Shown here piece after piece: positions 23,639 through 36,975 of a stretch of DNA of 64,000 nt. Source of the DNA: Ananas comosus (lineage: Eukaryota; Streptophyta; Magnoliopsida; Poales; Bromeliaceae); contig NC_033630.1 of assembly GCF_001540865.1 (NCBI RefSeq), positions 13,042,969 through 13,106,968 of the forward strand, given 5' to 3'. The translations under genes and the position numbers were made by a program. The notes beneath the pieces are model-generated. The model saw nothing but the letters and a program-made list of their open reading frames with translations, was not told where the DNA came from and did no database searches. Numbering within the stretch: the first letter of the stretch is position 1; the number at the start of each line of letters is the position of its first letter.

Positions 23639-26535
23639 ATGATTTTGTGCTGTAACTTGACAACTTTTCTTGATGAGATGGAATACACTCTTGGCTCATG
23701 AAGATATTCTTCCACTTCAGGTAAATTTTATGCATTTACTATAGAGCAGTTACTTGAATCGTGCTTTAGGAAGCAGCCTATATCGCCCATATACTTTTTG
23801 AAGTAGATGATGGAATTTGCTCCTGAGTGGATCATATATGTATGTTGATCTTGTTGATATATTTTGCTAACTTCTCAAACATGGAACCTTTTAGTTGCTG
23901 TTCAATTTTTCTCTGTTCCGAATTAAACAATTAAATTCACTCTATGTGAAGTTACAATCATAATGGGATGGTGAGAAGTTTTTGGTAAATATGATGCTCT
24001 GTATGACCATTTATTTAGATTCACATTTGTTATTGATGTTATAACTGTACCTGGAACTAATTTCTCTACAAAAACAAGTGGACAAGTAGGATGCCAGCTC
24101 AAAATGGATTATTGCCATAAATGGATCTTACCCAATACAATGATCTAGTTTTGGATCTTGGATCCCTTCCCTATGCCCCAAAAAGACCTCACAGGAGGTT
24201 TCTTTCCTATCACTATTCATTTAGCAACTTAATAAACGAATCAATATGCACGGTCCCAGTTAAATTGGCATTTCCTACCGCCAAGCATCATTGTCAGACT
24301 GCTACCTTTGCGGCCACTCACATAAATTGTCTTAGTACTTCTTCTGCCTTCTGAATCAACTTGTGATTTGGATGATTTCAATTACATGATATCTGTAAAT
24401 TTGCTGAAGTTAATTTCTGTTTCTATCGTCAGTTGTTACTACTGGATAATTTGCTGTATATGTTGTGCAGGTTAATTATTCTGTAATTGTTGTGCGGAAG
24501 TGCAGTTGTTACTAGGATAATAATGAAGTTGACAAACACTCTATAGGATAATTTTGTTTCGCATATTTCTAGCCTTTGGTAGTGGAAGCCACAACAGCCA
24601 ACTTTGGGTTAGTAATAGGTAACTTTTGTTAAAAGAAAAGGTTTGGCTTCAAGATATCTTCCACTTCAACTTGCATCAGCTAGCTTTGAGCATCATAAAC
24701 CATTATCTTTGCATCAGAAGGACCGGATGGACTGATTTTGATGGCCCCTTGGAGATTATCATCGACTATCAAGGCCGTAATTGGGTTTGACCAAGGCGAA
24801 GGGAGGGGATAATTGGGATAGATGTCATTGGAGAGGCGAAGAAATCTAAGCATAAGCAAGTGATGTACACATGCAACTGATAGTAGAAACTCGATATCAT
24901 CTAGAAATGCAACTGATTGAAGAAAATATTATTTAGAAAAGCAGGGCTGAGAAAAAGAAGAGCTCTGCTGTGTTACTGAAGAGTTCTTTGAGTTCTGCGT
25001 CCGGCTGCTGGTGGGTCGGTGGCTACTTACGTCGTATCTACATACCTTGTAGATGAGTGTAAATGCATTGCATGGTTAAGTTTAATAGTTGCTGTTTGCA
25101 AAAATGAGGAAACTTAGGGGGAGAGTTTGCTAAACCATGGAATTTAATTCAGAGAATTATGTAAAAGTAAAAATATATAGAAATAGGAGAATACGAAATT
25201 GAATTCATGTTGCGCATGAGACTCATGAAATAATAGCAACCTGTGCAGAAACCGACCATTGAGAAAATTAGAAGCAACTTGAAGTAATGTTAGAAGTAAG
25301 CTCGAACGGTAGAAGTACAGGACTTGGCTCTTAATAACAAAACAATTGTGGTAAAATTATAGGACTTGGCACTTAATAAGAAAACGATGGTGCCAAAGGA
25401 CTTCAGAAGCTGAATTGTAATTTTTATAATTAAAAAATTAGAAAGAAGACAGCAATTACATGGTTGTATGTGGGTGTTGATGAGGACCGATCTGTACTGA
25501 TAAGCTTGCAAATTAGTTAGTTACCCTGGTTGGATGATAGAGAGACCTGCCCTATTTCCTATAAAAGGAGCTCGGACACATTTTTGTCTTGTATTTTATT
25601 TTCCGATCTGGTCCAGAAACAGGAGCACTTTGATGCAGCAGCTTTTTTAGTGTATTCAAGCCTCTTGTCTCACGCTTTTAACTTATAAACAGCTATTTTA
25701 AGGCCTGCACTCAGATCCCAAGATCTTCACTAGCTTCCAATTCATTAACTCTGGCAGGAGCAGAAACGTTTGGAGGGGAGGCGAAAGATTGGCTTTTTGT
25801 GTTTTCATTTTTGAACCTCTGCCTGCACCTCTAAACTGGTCAGTTTGTCGTAGCAATTTGCTTCAGCAGACACTCTGGAGCTTTGCCTGATGCATGGCCA
25901 ACCGGCAAGTCACAACTTTGGCAATGGTGAACTCCTATTGATTCATACTCTCACTTTTACTTTTCCGGCTCTTCTGCGGAGAAGCAATAAATTAACACTA
26001 TGCTTTCAATAGTCCTTTTATTTGGACTTGCTTCAAGAGTGATCAAAGGGTCTCAATCTGTGTAGCAGCAATAAGTTCCCTACATATGTGTTTGCATAAA
26101 TGGTTCAGCAGAATGCGTACTAATCGTTTTTGCTGAATAATGCAAGCTCATCTTTCAACCATGTTGGAGCGCAGTCTCTTTAACTGCATATAAGCTTAAA
26201 AAGTTGTAAACACTTCTATATTCTCTCGCTTGTTTGCACAAATGACACCCTTCAATAGCTCAAGTACCAATTAGGATGAAACTAAAGCGTTTAGGCAAAT
26301 TTCTGAGTAGCAATCTACAGAAGAACATAATAATCACTTCTCAGAGCAAAAGAGGAGTCAAATATTACACGTCTTAAAATTTTGTCGTGCTACTAACCTA
26401 CAAGAATTACAACAGGGAGAACCTTTGACCTCGAAGCAAAAAGTTACAATTTGTGCCGTGCCTAGTGACCTAAAATACTACAAAGCAAGCATCACAAGGT
26501 CATTTCATTGGCTCAAAGTAGGAAGATTGACATCG
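23639..26535. other. spacer between convergent genes
   Basis: Trailers of DPH7 (+) and TBL (-) with about 2.5 kb of AT-rich sequence. A small imperfect tandem duplication (unit about 45-55 bases with 'AGGACTTGGC') lies near 25316-25395. A 77-codon frame at 24121 has no family similarity and no supporting signals. No gene recognised. Confidence 0.5.
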
Positions 26536-29390
26536 CTAGCTCGATATTCTCCACGACCCTTTTCCAGCTCTTAGCAGAGAAGCGTAGAGGAGCTCATTCC
26601 ATGAATCAGGTACGCCTGGCAAGCACCAGTGGCTGCAGTCTTGGGACTTCTCAGCCCAAATCAGGTCTTGTACTGTGTTATATTTCATTCTATATATGGA
26701 AGGGTGTCCATCCTTCCTATAGTCTGTAAGCCTGCTGATATTGAGGTATATTACTGGGGTTTTCATTTGTTTTAGAATTTGCTCCAACGCTCTCATCTTT
26801 GAAGGGTAATGAACAAGGTATGATTGGTTGAAGATTGGCTCGGTTTCCTTATGGCATTGTCCTCCTGAGTTCCATTGCCCGCCCCTGCAACCAAAGAAAA
26901 AGTTTCAGTTCCCATGACACAAAGCAATATGATGGAAGGTTAACTTGCTATTTTCTTTTAGTAGTCCCGTAGCACAAAGCTACTACCAATCCCAGAAGAT
27001 GTTCTGCATTTTTACTGGGTCAGAGCCAACTCCAGGTGTCCACCATACAATCTAAACTTGAGTTCGATAAACATATGGAAAGTAGTTGCATATTTGTAAT
27101 CTACCTGAAGTGGGTAAGAGAATATCCTCTGAATACAACTTGAGTTCTCCTCGCATTTATGTTCTTGTCAATCCATCTAGCCCATGTAGTGAGAGCCTTC
27201 TTGTAGGCTTCCATGACCTTGAGAACAGGGTGCACATAATTTCCTTCCTGATAGTAGTATATCCTGTATTTCCACAGTTAGAAAGAAAAACAAGGGAAAC
27301 AGAAACACATAAGAGTTGCTATCTCCAATGACAACCCGTAATGCTTCACAAACAACTTCTACAAATCAGAAAGAGGTTTAGGAAGATATATGCACCCGCT
27401 TGATGTTTTCTCGTGAGTCCACCAGTGGCCTGTATTGAAAACAATAACGTCAGCTTTACGGTATACTGAAGTTGTTTCATCCAACACATCCAATCTCAGC
27501 TTCTCGTCTAGCGACCCATTTGCATTCGTGTAATATAACTCTCTAACCAGAAATGGTGATCGTACAAAATCAACAGAGCACTTATAGTCCTACATTAAAA
27601 TTCATTGAAACATGAATAGAAAAGCCCAAATTGTAATCATGTTCAAGAGAAGGTCTGCTACAGTAATGGAAACTATATGTCGGTACCTCGAATCTGAAGG
27701 AATAATAGCCTTTTGTTTTGAACTTCTTTCTTCCCATGACCTCAAAAACCCTTTTCTTATTGCTAACACTGTGACGAAGAATACACACCAAAGACTCCCA
27801 CATATTTCGATTCAGTGAATCGCCCACAAAAATGATCCTCTTGCCTCTCATTCTCCCCAAAAAATCTGTTGCATTTAATCTGTCAGAAGTATTCAACAGC
27901 AGATAAGAATATTGTTTTTTGCTTAAAAAATGTATTAGCAAGTTAAAGCCAATTTAATGAGGTTGAGAGATGACTGAAATAAAAACGCAGGAACTAAACT
28001 AGAACTTGCCGCCGCTAAATTCACTTGCTACAAGGTCAATGTACCAGCATTTATAACTTATAAGACGACGTCTGAGAATTTAATGAAGAATAATCTCAAA
28101 CTGCTTGTAGCATGCAATCACTGTGCGTAAATGGTCGCTCACCCTACCGGTCGAAAGTAGTTCTCTGTCCTCTCACTTCACACAATTCTTACTCATAGAG
28201 TAACAAATCCACTGCTGACTGCTGCTGATAATTCTTGTGATAAAAGTGCAGGGGCGAAAGATTTACAAGTTAAAATATAAAGCTACTTCAAACAACTACC
28301 AGCTCCGTACTGGGCGACCGAAGAACACCACAAATTTCTAAAAGAAGATCAGTTGATGCATGCTGCTCTAATCCAGAGGTGAATCGGAAAATGGATAGTT
28401 GTTTAAATTCTGCTACCTTTCCTTTATAATACCCAAGTGGGAACGCAAGGAAAAGAGGCTAAAATTTGTGAAAGAAAGGAAACGTTGCTCCACGTCTTCT
28501 ACTGCTAATTGTTACCTAGGGATGTTGCAGCCATACGGTTGCCATCTCCATTTCAAGAACTCGCCGTCCGGCCTCCCATTCTTATAGCAGTTGAAATCAT
28601 CATCCAAGTAAGGGCAGGAGCCGGCAGGATAGTAGGGAAAGTAATTGTCATCCGTCACCCACCTTCCGCGAAATATATCACATTTTTTAGACAGCCCTCC
28701 AATTTGCTTAGAACCCACCTCAGTCCTCTCGCCAAGCTCCACTGCTTCATCGCCGCCGTGGCTTGAATTTCTCCCAGGTCTATCAAGTTGGGTACTCTGA
28801 TGGCGTTGCTGCTTATCCCCAAATCCATGCTCATTTCCAGGAGTCCTTTTTACTTCATCCTCATTGTCAGCTGTTCTTTCCCACTGGCCGGTCTTTCCAA
28901 CGGTGTCGTTCCGAGATGAGTTCCCTGCACTGGATTTCCCCGTCGACGCTATTTTTTGTGCGGAACTTCCAATTCCATCCTTTTCGTGGAGCGGTTTCCA
29001 ACCGACACCCGCCCAAGTATCATTGTTAGTAGCATTATCCTGCGTTCTCTCCAGAGTACCCGAATGCGCCTTGTATACATCAAACCGATCGGTTGCGGGA
29101 GAAGAACTATTTGAGGAATTCCCGACACCGGCCTTGTCTGATTCTGAAACCGCTGCTCCTTCCTTCCCCAGCGAAAAAGATGCGACTTTTGATGGCTCTG
29201 CATCAGAACGAGCAGAGGAAAACCAGGAGAAGAGCGCAGCAGCAGAAGAAGAAGTAGGAGCGTCGACGTAGAGCACGAGGGAGAGGATGAGGAGAGAGGC
29301 GCCCACACCAACGCCGAGGCCGGAGAGCGCCTTCCTCTTAGTCGTCGAGGAGAGCTCGAAGAGGAGAGAAGGCTTTCTCCAATGATCCAT
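26536..29390 (-). CDS. trichome birefringence-like (TBR/TBL) wall polysaccharide O-acetyltransferase
   Basis: Five exons on - (28516-29390, 27687-27879, 27396-27589, 27105-27263, 26536-26884) give 589 residues ending at TAG. It is a type II membrane protein: a short Lys/Arg-bearing N-terminus, one hydrophobic anchor (about 21-42), then a long Ser/Gly-rich low-complexity stem to about 235. The PMR5N domain follows ([12 protein letters not shown] from 237), then the DUF231/PC-esterase domain with catalytic GDS ([12 protein letters not shown], Ser313) and the DxxH motif [14 protein letters not shown] (Asp556, His559). [10 protein letters not shown] and [10 protein letters not shown] are family landmarks. 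The pattern is closest to the TBR/TBL1-like group. Family members are Golgi O-acetyltransferases of pectin or hemicelluloses; the substrate here cannot be told. Upstream (29719-29742) is a GA microsatellite. Confidence 0.93.
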
Positions 29391-30858
29391 TGAATCGCAA
29401 GAGAGGGAGGGGTGTGTGGGAGGGGAGAGTGTGTGTGGAATGTGATATGGATTGGGGGAGAGGACAGGGGAGTGAAGTTGGGATCTTTTTTCGCTGTGCA
29501 GTTCGAGTCTTTCTCTAGGGTTTTTGTTTTGTTCCTCATTTCAAATTAAATGCATTGGGTTCTCCTGGTTAGTTCCCTGTTCTTCTTCTTGGAAAGAGCG
29601 AAAGCAGAGATAAAGAGGTGGGCACCTACGCAGGTACGTCAGTACGTGTCACTGCGCGGCGTGGAGGTAACTATCTTCTAACCTTTTTAATTATTTGAAT
29701 CACGCGCTAAAGCAGGAGAGAGATAGAGAGAGAGAGAGAGGAGAGACAGAAAAAGAGTACGGAGTGTTGAGAGGGAATTTTAATGCCCTCTAATGATGAT
29801 TTGAATATGAGACATTTATTTGAAACAATGTTCTTATTTTTCGTTAACTACCGTCTCACTGACGACGGTTACGGCTGCTGCGTACTACACGGGGCAGCAG
29901 CGCCAGCGGCTAGGAGGACTTGGTATATGCACCAGGTGCAGCAACAGCTTAAATCGGATAATTGCACATTGTTGTCTAAACTTACATTGATTTTTCCTTT
30001 TCGTCCCTAACCTATATGAAAAACCATAGTCTGGTTTGGCTCACTTTGTTCCTCCTTCAAAAGTGCTGCCGCGCTTACTTTGATCAACTGACCTCACAAA
30101 TCAGCAGCTTGTAACTCAATCATGACAGAGAGAAATTGCAATATGTAGTGCCAGACTCTGTACTTTCAACAAACCTTCATTTTCGACAACTACCGTCTAC
30201 GTACAAAGCCATGCTTAACGGAATACTGAGGATGCACACAAAAACAGACTTCACCGTCTGAAACATGCGACAATTACCTTTTCTTTCTCTCTCTCAAAAA
30301 AAAAAATGATGGACTTACCCCAGAAAAACGGAAGGATTGTTTGAGGAGACGCGCACAACATTTATATATATCAAACTCTTTCACATTCTGCATCACTCCC
30401 TAATGTGACTCTATCACCAGTCCAATTGGAGCGCCGCATGCATGCATGACTATTGCAAAAGCTCATTCCTCATTAAGCCTACAAAAGGCAATTACCACAC
30501 TAGAAGAAAATCAGGAAAGTCAAAAACCGTGTCCAAAGGTGAAATATAGCGCTGCCAGTGCCTAAGACTGTTTGGAGGCAAAACAATTTAATACATACAC
30601 ATAATACATGACAACCGAGTGGAATAAACATGTACAGCTTAGGGAAAATTGGCAGACCAATTATAATTCGAATTACACACATGGCATCTCCTTTGAGCAG
30701 CACAAAGATGTATATGAAAATTAGATTACTACGACACGGCACAATTATGCAGTCTCCGAACCAAAAGCCAGCTATGCATCATCTACATATAGTTCCACCC
30801 CGTGATGGAGGCAGCAGACTCCCTTTGAGTTCTCTTCGACTCGTATGACATTAACTCT
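29391..30858. other. promoter of the TBL gene and trailer of the ApaG gene
   Basis: Contains a (GA)n tract at 29719-29742. About 29950-30060 is a 'TTGTCTAAACTTAC ... CGTCCCTAACCT' type repeat word, as in common plant foldback repeats. No coding gene recognised. Confidence 0.5.
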
Positions 30859-33800
30859 TCAAAGGGGAGCATCATCATCATCATCCCCAATAATGGAAAG
30901 TGAGAATGGGGCAATGGCCACGTTGAAAGTTGATGAGCCAACTTTATCAATGTGCTTCATCTCAAAATCACCTTCCTGCATTTACATCACAGTAAGGAAA
31001 AGAAATATGGAACTAATTGTTGTCTATGGAAAGCAAAGTACCAAGGGACAAAAGGGGAGGGAAAAAGAAAAAGAAATAAAAGAAGAGGATAAGTTCAAAT
31101 TTTTTACATTCTAGACTCGACAAAATGGGATAAACTTGATATGCCAGTAACAAGCAATTTTAGACGAAATCAGTTAGCATTGGCATCAAACAACTGAGTC
31201 CAGAACTAGTAACGCTAATTAAGAATTTGATTGTTCCAAAATTCCTCCCTCCCCCATTTACCAGTTAGCATTGGCATCAAACAACTGAGTCCAGAACTAG
31301 TAACGCTAATTAAGAATTTGATTGTTCCAAAATTCCTCCCTCCCCCATTTACCGCTCCCTCCTACGTTTACTGCTAATGCGTAGGTGAGCACAAAATATC
31401 AATTTCAATATATGCTTATAACCTGCTATGAGAGCACAGAACAGATTAAAACAAGTTATTTGAATCTCAAATGTTATAATTATTCACATGAAAACAAAAG
31501 GCACTGTGCCTTTCTCCTTGTGCATGCATATAGGTGTACTTGTGTAATGGCTCTTAGTTCCGATGAAGTAACCAGCATTATAAGCATTCCTCAAAAGGAT
31601 TTGGAAAGTTGATCTATCACCAACAGAGAGTACCTAAGTAGGTGTTGAATGCACTATCTAACGGTGAATAAGATATCAAGGATCTTCAGAAAAAGAATAA
31701 GATATCAAGGAGATAAAGGAGATCAACGATTTAAGAATACTACTTCAGATAAAAGGTACGGCTCTTTAAATTTACCATTCTTCCATTAGGAGTGCTTAAG
31801 GGACAAGCAGAAGAGTACTCAAATCCAGTCCTAGGAAGTATGACAGGCTGTTCCCCGATCACACCAACTCCCCTGATAGAGAGAGAAAATGCCATTGGCA
31901 TAAGCAACAAAGGAAAGTAAGGAAATACTTTTCCACTCACTCTGTTTGAAAGTATGACATGAAAACCAAGGAAATAAAATAGAAGACTAACCAAATGTTC
32001 TCTGTCCTTCCATTGGCATCTGTGACAATCCAATGTCTTCTGAGGAGCTGAACAGGCCGCTGGGAGTTATTGGTAATTCTAATACGATAAGCAAAGAAAT
32101 ATTGCCCTTTCAATGGCTGGCTCCTGCCTTCGATGTACACACTCCGAACTTGCACCCTTATACCCTGAAAATATTAACTTAAATAAGGAAGGCATGTAAT
32201 AGGAGGAATACATAATGTTATATATGAATATGCATGTTAGGTTTATTTTCACAAAGATTGTGAATTCAATTGCATGCTAAGAGTTCTTGTCTGTTGGCAA
32301 GCCAAAGTTTCCTCTTTTCCTACTTTTTAAAGCTTTGAAATCACCTGGCCCTTCTCTTTTTATTTCCCCTCTTTTCTTTTTCTTGGGTAACAGGTCCAGA
32401 GAACCTATAATTGCCAAGCAATAATTTCCCAGACTATTTGCAAATAGCATACCCAATGCATATTTAGCTATTTCATAATTGGAGAGGTCAAGAATCTAAG
32501 TGAACAATAAGTGTAAATGTCCAGAAGGATTAGCAAAATACTTAATTCCCAATAAAAATGAGATTTTAACTATGTAGATTGAGTAAACTAAGTAAACTAG
32601 AAACAAACCAGAGTTGTAGCATCACTTGAACATTTGAGGAGGGAGTGTGGAGCTACAATCTTCAATTCGTCTCTGTATTTTGCTGCATCCTGGTGAACGA
32701 TCAACATGCATCAATTATTCACGTGACAAATAAGTTGTAATTGCAAACGGATATTAAGAATATCAAGCTCCTCCAACACCATACATCTTCTTTCTTCTAA
32801 TTTTGTTTCCATAATTCTTTTCAGTTCTTTTTGAAATAAAGAAAGAGAAAGGGACGTAGTCATTTGGAAACTCCAGAACTTTTTCCAAGAGGCAATGTTC
32901 TGAAATTTGTTCCCATCAGCTCTTCCTTTTATTACAGAAAAAATCAGGTTGTCAAATAACCACCCATTCGTACCTAAAATGCATCAGATATTTCAATCAT
33001 ATCTAATTGCTCGAAGACGAGAGTTTCCGATCAGACAGGTTATTGATTTGGTAGAAAATTTTTTTTTGTAGAGCACAGCAATGTCACATGTTTAATTTCT
33101 CACAGAGGCCTCTTAGGAACTATAGAGGCCTATTACACAACACAAGAGATGGGATGGACTATTAATTCACAACCAGGAATAAAGGATCCTACTGGAGTGA
33201 TGTGCCTTGTCGGCATACAAGAATAAAAAGAGGAATTCTAAGAAAAAATCTTAATACATGAACTGGCTTGAAGACAGCCACACCAAACAGACTATCAGTA
33301 GATGTTTTATATGAACAGCACATTTGCTTTATTAATATGTGGAATGAGTAGCTACTTTATATTAGCGACTATGAGAAGGATCTATCAAAGGATTGAGATG
33401 TTCCAACAAACATCTGCAGCTTTATGCCAACTGCTGTTAAGAGAGACACAACTGTGCCAACTCAAGACATAGCGAAGCCTGCTATGCAACCAGGAAATGA
33501 AGTTGCAGGTATGGTGAAAAATCAATTGAACAAGCAGGAAGATACCATCAAGTCCTGTATATAAGAGAGAGAGAAAGAAAGAAACATTGTTTTCTAATGG
33601 CTGATGCTACTCATATGAGATGAATCAATAAAGTGGACGGCTGAACTGCACTACACTCTAAAGATCCAACAGTTTGAATACCCTTTAATCTACCATCATC
33701 CAGTTTTTCTAGATTGATGAGTAATTACACAGGAGACTAGGCACCAGGCAGCTTTCTTAAGTTTGACTGGTAGTTAAAGTAAACACGCAGCCATATCAGC

Positions 33801-35311
33801 ATTCAACTTTGGCCATTTTCCGGATCAACTTCTATTTAGTGATCAACATACAAGTGCTTACTGCTATTACCAATATAGATTGCATGATACAGAAGACTAC
33901 CTTTTCATGTGTTCTGTTAAACGCTCTGAAAATATTCTCTAATAGTATTTCGAGAATGTGTGCCTTTTACAATCAATTCTCAGAAGAGGAAAAAAGTTCC
34001 TGTGACTGTGATAAAAAAAAAAAGTAATATTAGAGTACCTCAAACCTCTCTTCATCAACCGCCTTTCTCATCAAACTTCGAAGCCGTAGTACAGGTTCCT
34101 CCTCTTCAAAAGATCTCAAGGAATCCCTTAGCCTGGCTGCCTCCTTGTAGTCCTGTAAGATCAAATAAAAAGCCGCAAATTAACAAGGAACATGCTACTA
34201 TATCAAAGTAACCTAATATTAAAGCAGTTCTCCTTTCTCACAAATCGTATAATCGGAAAAGTTGCCTCATTTGGTACCAAAAGTTCATTCCTGCTTCTCA
34301 CAACTGCCGGAAGCTTTAGATTTTTTATTTACTTTACGACATGTTTTATCATCCCTAACATGTCCCAGGCTAACCTTTTAACCCCAGTGAGCATAGAGAT
34401 TCTCCAATCAGCGTTGAAAAGAAGTTGAAAAAAAAAAAAGTTACTTCTACTTCCAAGGTACAGAAGCTATTTTGGAAGACAAGCCAGATAAGGTAGTAAG
34501 ATTCAATGCAATGGAAAATCTGACACGTATCTAATCTTCAAAAACGTTCTCTTTTTTGAAAAAAAAAAAAAAAAAAAAAAATTCTTTCAGAACCTTACCT
34601 AACTTGACTACTCATGAGGAAGAACAAGGTGATCCCCAACTATTTTTTCCGAGAAGAGTTCTTTTTTTTTCCTTTTTTCCTTTATTGTATCCATGGTTCA
34701 GTTGGACTGATCGATTAATAGAATTTCTTACTAAAAGGATTAAAAGTAGTGAGCGCCTCACTGCATAGTCAGAACAGCAACATGCAGAACCTAAGAGAGT
34801 GAACGATGCCACACTTTGAGGAACCATAGAATCATAGATTAAATCAGCATCAACATGGTGCCAGAAACTAATTATCCCTCGGCAAAAGTTAACATAAGTT
34901 GAGGAATGTTAACCGGGTATTGGGGAAAATATGGGCATCCGCAGATCCGCACGCATCATTAATTAAATAAACACGTACGTGAGATCGAAGAGAGGGGTGG
35001 CAGACAGTGAGTACCTCAAACTTGGCGGCGACGGCCATCTGCTGCTTGAGCAGAGCGTAGGTTTGGCTTCTGGACAGGAAGGAGCCCCTGTAGTCCGCCG
35101 CCGCCTTCTCCTCTTTGGCATCCGGCTCATTACCTCCCGACGACGGCGACGGCGACGAAGAAGAAGCGGCGGCCGGGGCGACGACCAACGACAATCGGCA
35201 GGGGATTTCTTTTGCCCTTCCCCTTCCCCTTGCCCTCGCCGTTGTCGGAGTCGCCCTGCCGCCCGCCCCCGTCCTCGTGGCCGGGACCATCTTTATGCTC
35301 AGCGACTGCAT
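30859..35311 (-). CDS. plastid-type protein with UVR motif and ApaG (DUF525) domain
   Basis: Six exons on - (35015-35311, 34039-34152, 32609-32689, 31992-32164, 31776-31872, 30859-30975) give 292 residues. The first ~55 residues are Arg/Ala/Thr/Ser-rich with few acids, as in a chloroplast transit peptide. Then come two UVR-like helical segments (about 84-155), with YKEAARLRDSLRSFEEEEPV and DAAKYRDELK. The ApaG fold fills about 165-290: VYIEGRSQP, YRIRITNNSQRPVQLLRRHW, GVGVIGEQPVILPRTGFEYSSACPLSTPNGRM and a C-terminal strand. The ending is a poly-Asp run from a GAT repeat before APL. ApaG domains are thought to bind protein or phosphate ligands, and UVR motifs mediate contacts with Clp or Uvr-type partners; the actual function in plants is not established here. 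A 91-bp tandem repeat lies in the last intron. Confidence 0.85.
31171..31353. repeat. exact 91-bp tandem duplication in an intron
   Basis: 31171-31261 and 31262-31352 read identically (CAGTTAGCATTGGCATCAAA onward). They lie in the intron between exons 31776-31872 and 30859-30975 of the ApaG gene. Identity suggests a recent duplication or an assembly error. Confidence 0.9.
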
Positions 35312-36234
35312 TTTCTATGATTCCCTTTTCTGATTTTCCTTATTAATCAAAGTTCACTTGGCCTGCGGCTGATGACGACAATACCGATTACCGGACAGGG
35401 AATGCTCGAATCTGTATCTCCTCCCCGATGATCTCCGCATCTACTGATCTATCTACTTCTATATACATATTCTCTCTCTATACATAAATCAAATCAGATA
35501 TATATCTATTGAACCGTGAGGATGAAACTGTTAGACCTACTTATAGTATGTTTCTTTCTTGCGGGCTGCAGCCGAGGGTGGGATCTGATTCTGACCCCCC
35601 GTGGAGTGCCAAAAATACCCTTCTCTTGTTTTCTTTTGTTTGTTTCCAGTTCCTCGTTTTTTTGGTAAGCTTTCTTCGTTCTTTCGTTATTTTAGGTGCG
35701 GCAGGTTTTCCTTAATTTTGGATATTCCAATGGGCATTTTGGAAAGGGCACTTTATCAGAATTTTGAAGGAGAGGAGAATATATAGGGCTGTCCGTAAAA
35801 ATCTACTGAACCCTGCGGAGAAGGGGAAGACACGTGCCGCAACCTTAGGCAATGGTTTTTATAATATTTGAGGACCACAAATAAAATAAAATAAAATAAA
35901 ATAAATACTAAATTAATTTACCAAAAAGAGTTGTAGAATTATAATTCCTCATCATTCGAAGATATTAAGAATTATTAATTCTATTAAGTAAATAAGAAGA
36001 TAAGTAAACAAACAAATGGTCATTAAATTTTGATATTGTTGTAGGATTGTTTAACTCTAACACTTCTCTCTATCAAAATAAGTTTTTCAAATTACCGTAT
36101 TTTCACCAGTATTTGTACGTAAGTGGAGATGCAGCAAATGGATCACTCGTTATAGGTCCAAATGCATTATTTAGATTAAACCGCAACTAAGACCGAGAAT
36201 TGATCTTTTATTCACTTACACCAACAATACACCG

Positions 36235-36269
<35 letters not shown>

Positions 36270-36975
36270 ATAGCTCCAAAGCATGATATATGTTAATGTT
36301 GCATTGTGTATGTAGGATCAGACATGCACTCATTTTTTTAAGGCTAAACAAGATTTGAACTGGGAATCAGAGCTATTATAATAAAGATATGTACAAGCTA
36401 AACCACTGATATTATAATAAAGATATGTATAAGGAACAAGTATAAATGATTTGAGAGTTACATAAGTTGTTTTGTGGGGATCAACAACATGCATAGAGAG
36501 TGCACCGAGTAGCAAAACTGGAAGACTGTACGGACCAAGGATATATTATTATATATATGAATCAAGAGGCGCAGGGCGCGCACCTCAGCTAAGCCATTAC
36601 GGTACTGTTTGAATTCTTTCCATCCCATTTCTTATAAACTGGATCATTCGACCTCAAAGCTAATCTGCGAATGCAAACATTATCTGTCTTAATTGCATGT
36701 AAATATATATATGCATGTTGCTCCTTTCAGTATAATTAACATACATAGCGCGGTCGACCTAGCTAATTAAGTAGGATCTATCCATCCATGCACGAACATG
36801 AGCTATTTCTCTATATAGAAAGAGCCGGTTAGCTTTCAGGCCTCATCACTGCATCTCAGGTCTGCTATTCAAAGCAAATATTGGAGGGAACTGAACATAT
36901 AAAAATTGTCTTAATTTAAATTATTGCGAGAGCCGGTCGATCTTAATTCGTTGACAATAATGTTGTCATTAGTTA
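35312..36975. other. spacer between the ApaG and MYB genes
   Basis: Promoter side of the ApaG gene and trailer of the MYB gene. Contains an (AAAAT)n tract at about 35880-35905, a poly-A run at about 36235-36264, and a pair of similar ~45-base blocks (ATTATAATAAAGATATGTA) at about 36373-36440. No gene seen. Confidence 0.5.

Noticed and set aside
24121..24354. 77-codon frame after DPH7
   Set aside because: No family match, no promoter or splice support, and typical of chance frames in this spacer.
28864..29539. Open frames overlapping TBL exon 1 on both strands
   Set aside because: The - frame starting at 29390 has the membrane anchor and PMR5N domain; the others are shadows in low-complexity sequence.
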